Shown here: piece after piece, positions 5,047 through 5,564 of the stretch
Layout of the letters: every line of letters starts with the position of its first letter
How positions within the stretch are numbered: position 1 is the first letter of the stretch
NCBI GenBank assembly: GCA_017551215.1
Contig: JAFZMA010000234.1
Location: 1 to 5,564 of the forward strand
Length of the DNA: 5,564 nt
From: Bacteroidales bacterium
GTDB lineage: Bacteria > Bacteroidota > Bacteroidia > Bacteroidales > UBA932
Direction: 5' to 3'
Notes under the pieces: model-generated
The model's input: only the letters and a program-made list of their open reading frames with translations
Databases searched by the model: none
What the model was told of the DNA's origin: nothing
Translations under genes and position numbers: made by a program

Positions 5047-5564
5047 ATGATTAAGAAATTCAGATGTACAGTTTGTGGATATATCCACGAAGGACCAGAA
5101 CCTCCTGAGAGGTGCCCGCAGTGCAAGCAGCCTCGAGAAAAATTCGTCGAGGTTGTTGAGGAAGAAAACAAGAAGGCTTGGGCAGACGAGCATGTAATCG
5201 GCGTTGCAAAGGGTTGCGATCCGGAAATCATGGACGGCCTCAAGGCTAACTTCATCGGAGAATGCACAGAGGTTGGCATGTATCTGGCTATGAGCCGCCA
5301 GGCAGACCGCGAGGGCTATCCGGAGGCAGCAGATGCTTTCAGAAGATATGCCTTTGAAGAGGCAGACCACGCAGCAAGATTCTGCGAACTTATCGGCGAG
5401 ATGGTTTGGGACACCAAGACCAACCTCGAGAAGAGAATCGAAGCCGAAAGAGGCGCTTGCGAAGGCAAGAAGAAGATTGCCACCAAGGCAAAGCAGCTCA
5501 ACTACGATGCTATCCACGACACCGTTCACGAGATGTGCAAAGACGAGGCACGTCACGGACAAGG
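5047..5564 (+). CDS. Reverse-type rubrerythrin (rubredoxin domain first), NADH-dependent peroxidase family; 3'-truncated
   Basis: Cytoplasmic non-haem iron enzyme that reduces hydrogen peroxide (and, in clostridial reverse rubrerythrins, oxygen) using electrons passed through its rubredoxin site. 172 codons are present before the window ends; the family is about 190 residues, so only a short C-terminal piece is missing. The rubredoxin-like Fe(SCys)4 site is at the N-terminus: C7, C10 (CTVCG) and C23, C26 (CPQC). The ferritin-like diiron domain follows: E72, then EEADH (E104/E105 and H108), Glu residues around 134-139, and DEARH (E167, H170). The domain order is the reverse of classical rubrerythrin, which has rubredoxin last. 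ATG at 5047 is the only start that includes the rubredoxin site; no Shine-Dalgarno sequence is seen. It has its own promoter, divergent from rplY, with a possible operator at its start. Such proteins are typical of anaerobes such as Bacteroidales. Confidence 0.95.
   Translation, partial: MIKKFRCTVCGYIHEGPEPPERCPQCKQPREKFVEVVEEENKKAWADEHVIGVAKGCDPEIMDGLKANFIGECTEVGMYLAMSRQADREGYPEAADAFRRYAFEEADHAARFCELIGEMVWDTKTNLEKRIEAERGACEGKKKIATKAKQLNYDAIHDTVHEMCKDEARHGQ

Noticed and set aside
5038..5562. 174-codon open frame on the minus strand opposite the rubrerythrin
   Set aside because: The plus strand encodes a clear rubrerythrin with all iron ligands; the reverse frame is its shadow.

Overview
The window looks like chromosomal DNA of an anaerobic Bacteroidota bacterium, probably order Bacteroidales. 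Three things point there. The promoters fit the Bacteroidota -33 TTTG / -7 TAnnTTTG pattern (clearest ahead of rplY and the rubrerythrin). Most starts lack Shine-Dalgarno sequences. The gene set (TL5/CTC-type L25, peptidyl-tRNA hydrolase, HslR-like S4 protein, rubredoxin-first rubrerythrin) is usual in that group. Genus cannot be told from this sequence.

Left part (1-2297, + strand): a CPBP-family intramembrane protease, possibly cut by the window edge, followed after 23 bp by a strange reading frame. Positions 837-2297 form one frame interrupted by a single TGA (1314-1316). Its two halves line up with the N- and C-terminal parts of Bacteroidota-type class I phosphomannose isomerase (ManA), recognised from memory of the family. 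Every recognisable metal or catalytic residue has been replaced. A Ser-rich loop insertion, a large Asn/Ser/Ala/Cys insertion with five-residue periodicity, and a C-terminal tail with 21 His and 11 Cys have been added. This is the most unusual object in the window: either a decaying manA copy or a repurposed pseudoenzyme with a metal-binding tail.

Middle (2388-4163): an HslR-like S4 RNA-binding protein (+) converges on peptidyl-tRNA hydrolase (pth, -). Pth has a complete catalytic domain plus an extra C-terminal tail of about 125 residues, made largely of pentapeptides of the S-Q-H-x-x / P-E-H-S-E type. The gap between the two genes holds a 9-bp hairpin and a short open frame whose end resembles the end of pth. 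rplY (L25/CTC) lies upstream of pth on the same strand, but a strong intrinsic terminator separates them and pth appears to have its own promoter.

Right part (4764-5564): a 283-bp divergent promoter region between rplY (-) and a 3'-truncated reverse-type rubrerythrin (+). Both promoters carry the same TATCTTTG -7 box. An 18-bp near-palindrome lies at the expected start of the rubrerythrin transcript.

The S4 protein, Pth and L25 all serve the ribosome or rescue of peptidyl-tRNA, and L25/CTC and Hsp15 families are stress-linked. The rubrerythrin is an oxidative-stress enzyme. A recurrent theme is 15-bp-period coding repeats added to otherwise conserved proteins, seen in two unrelated genes.
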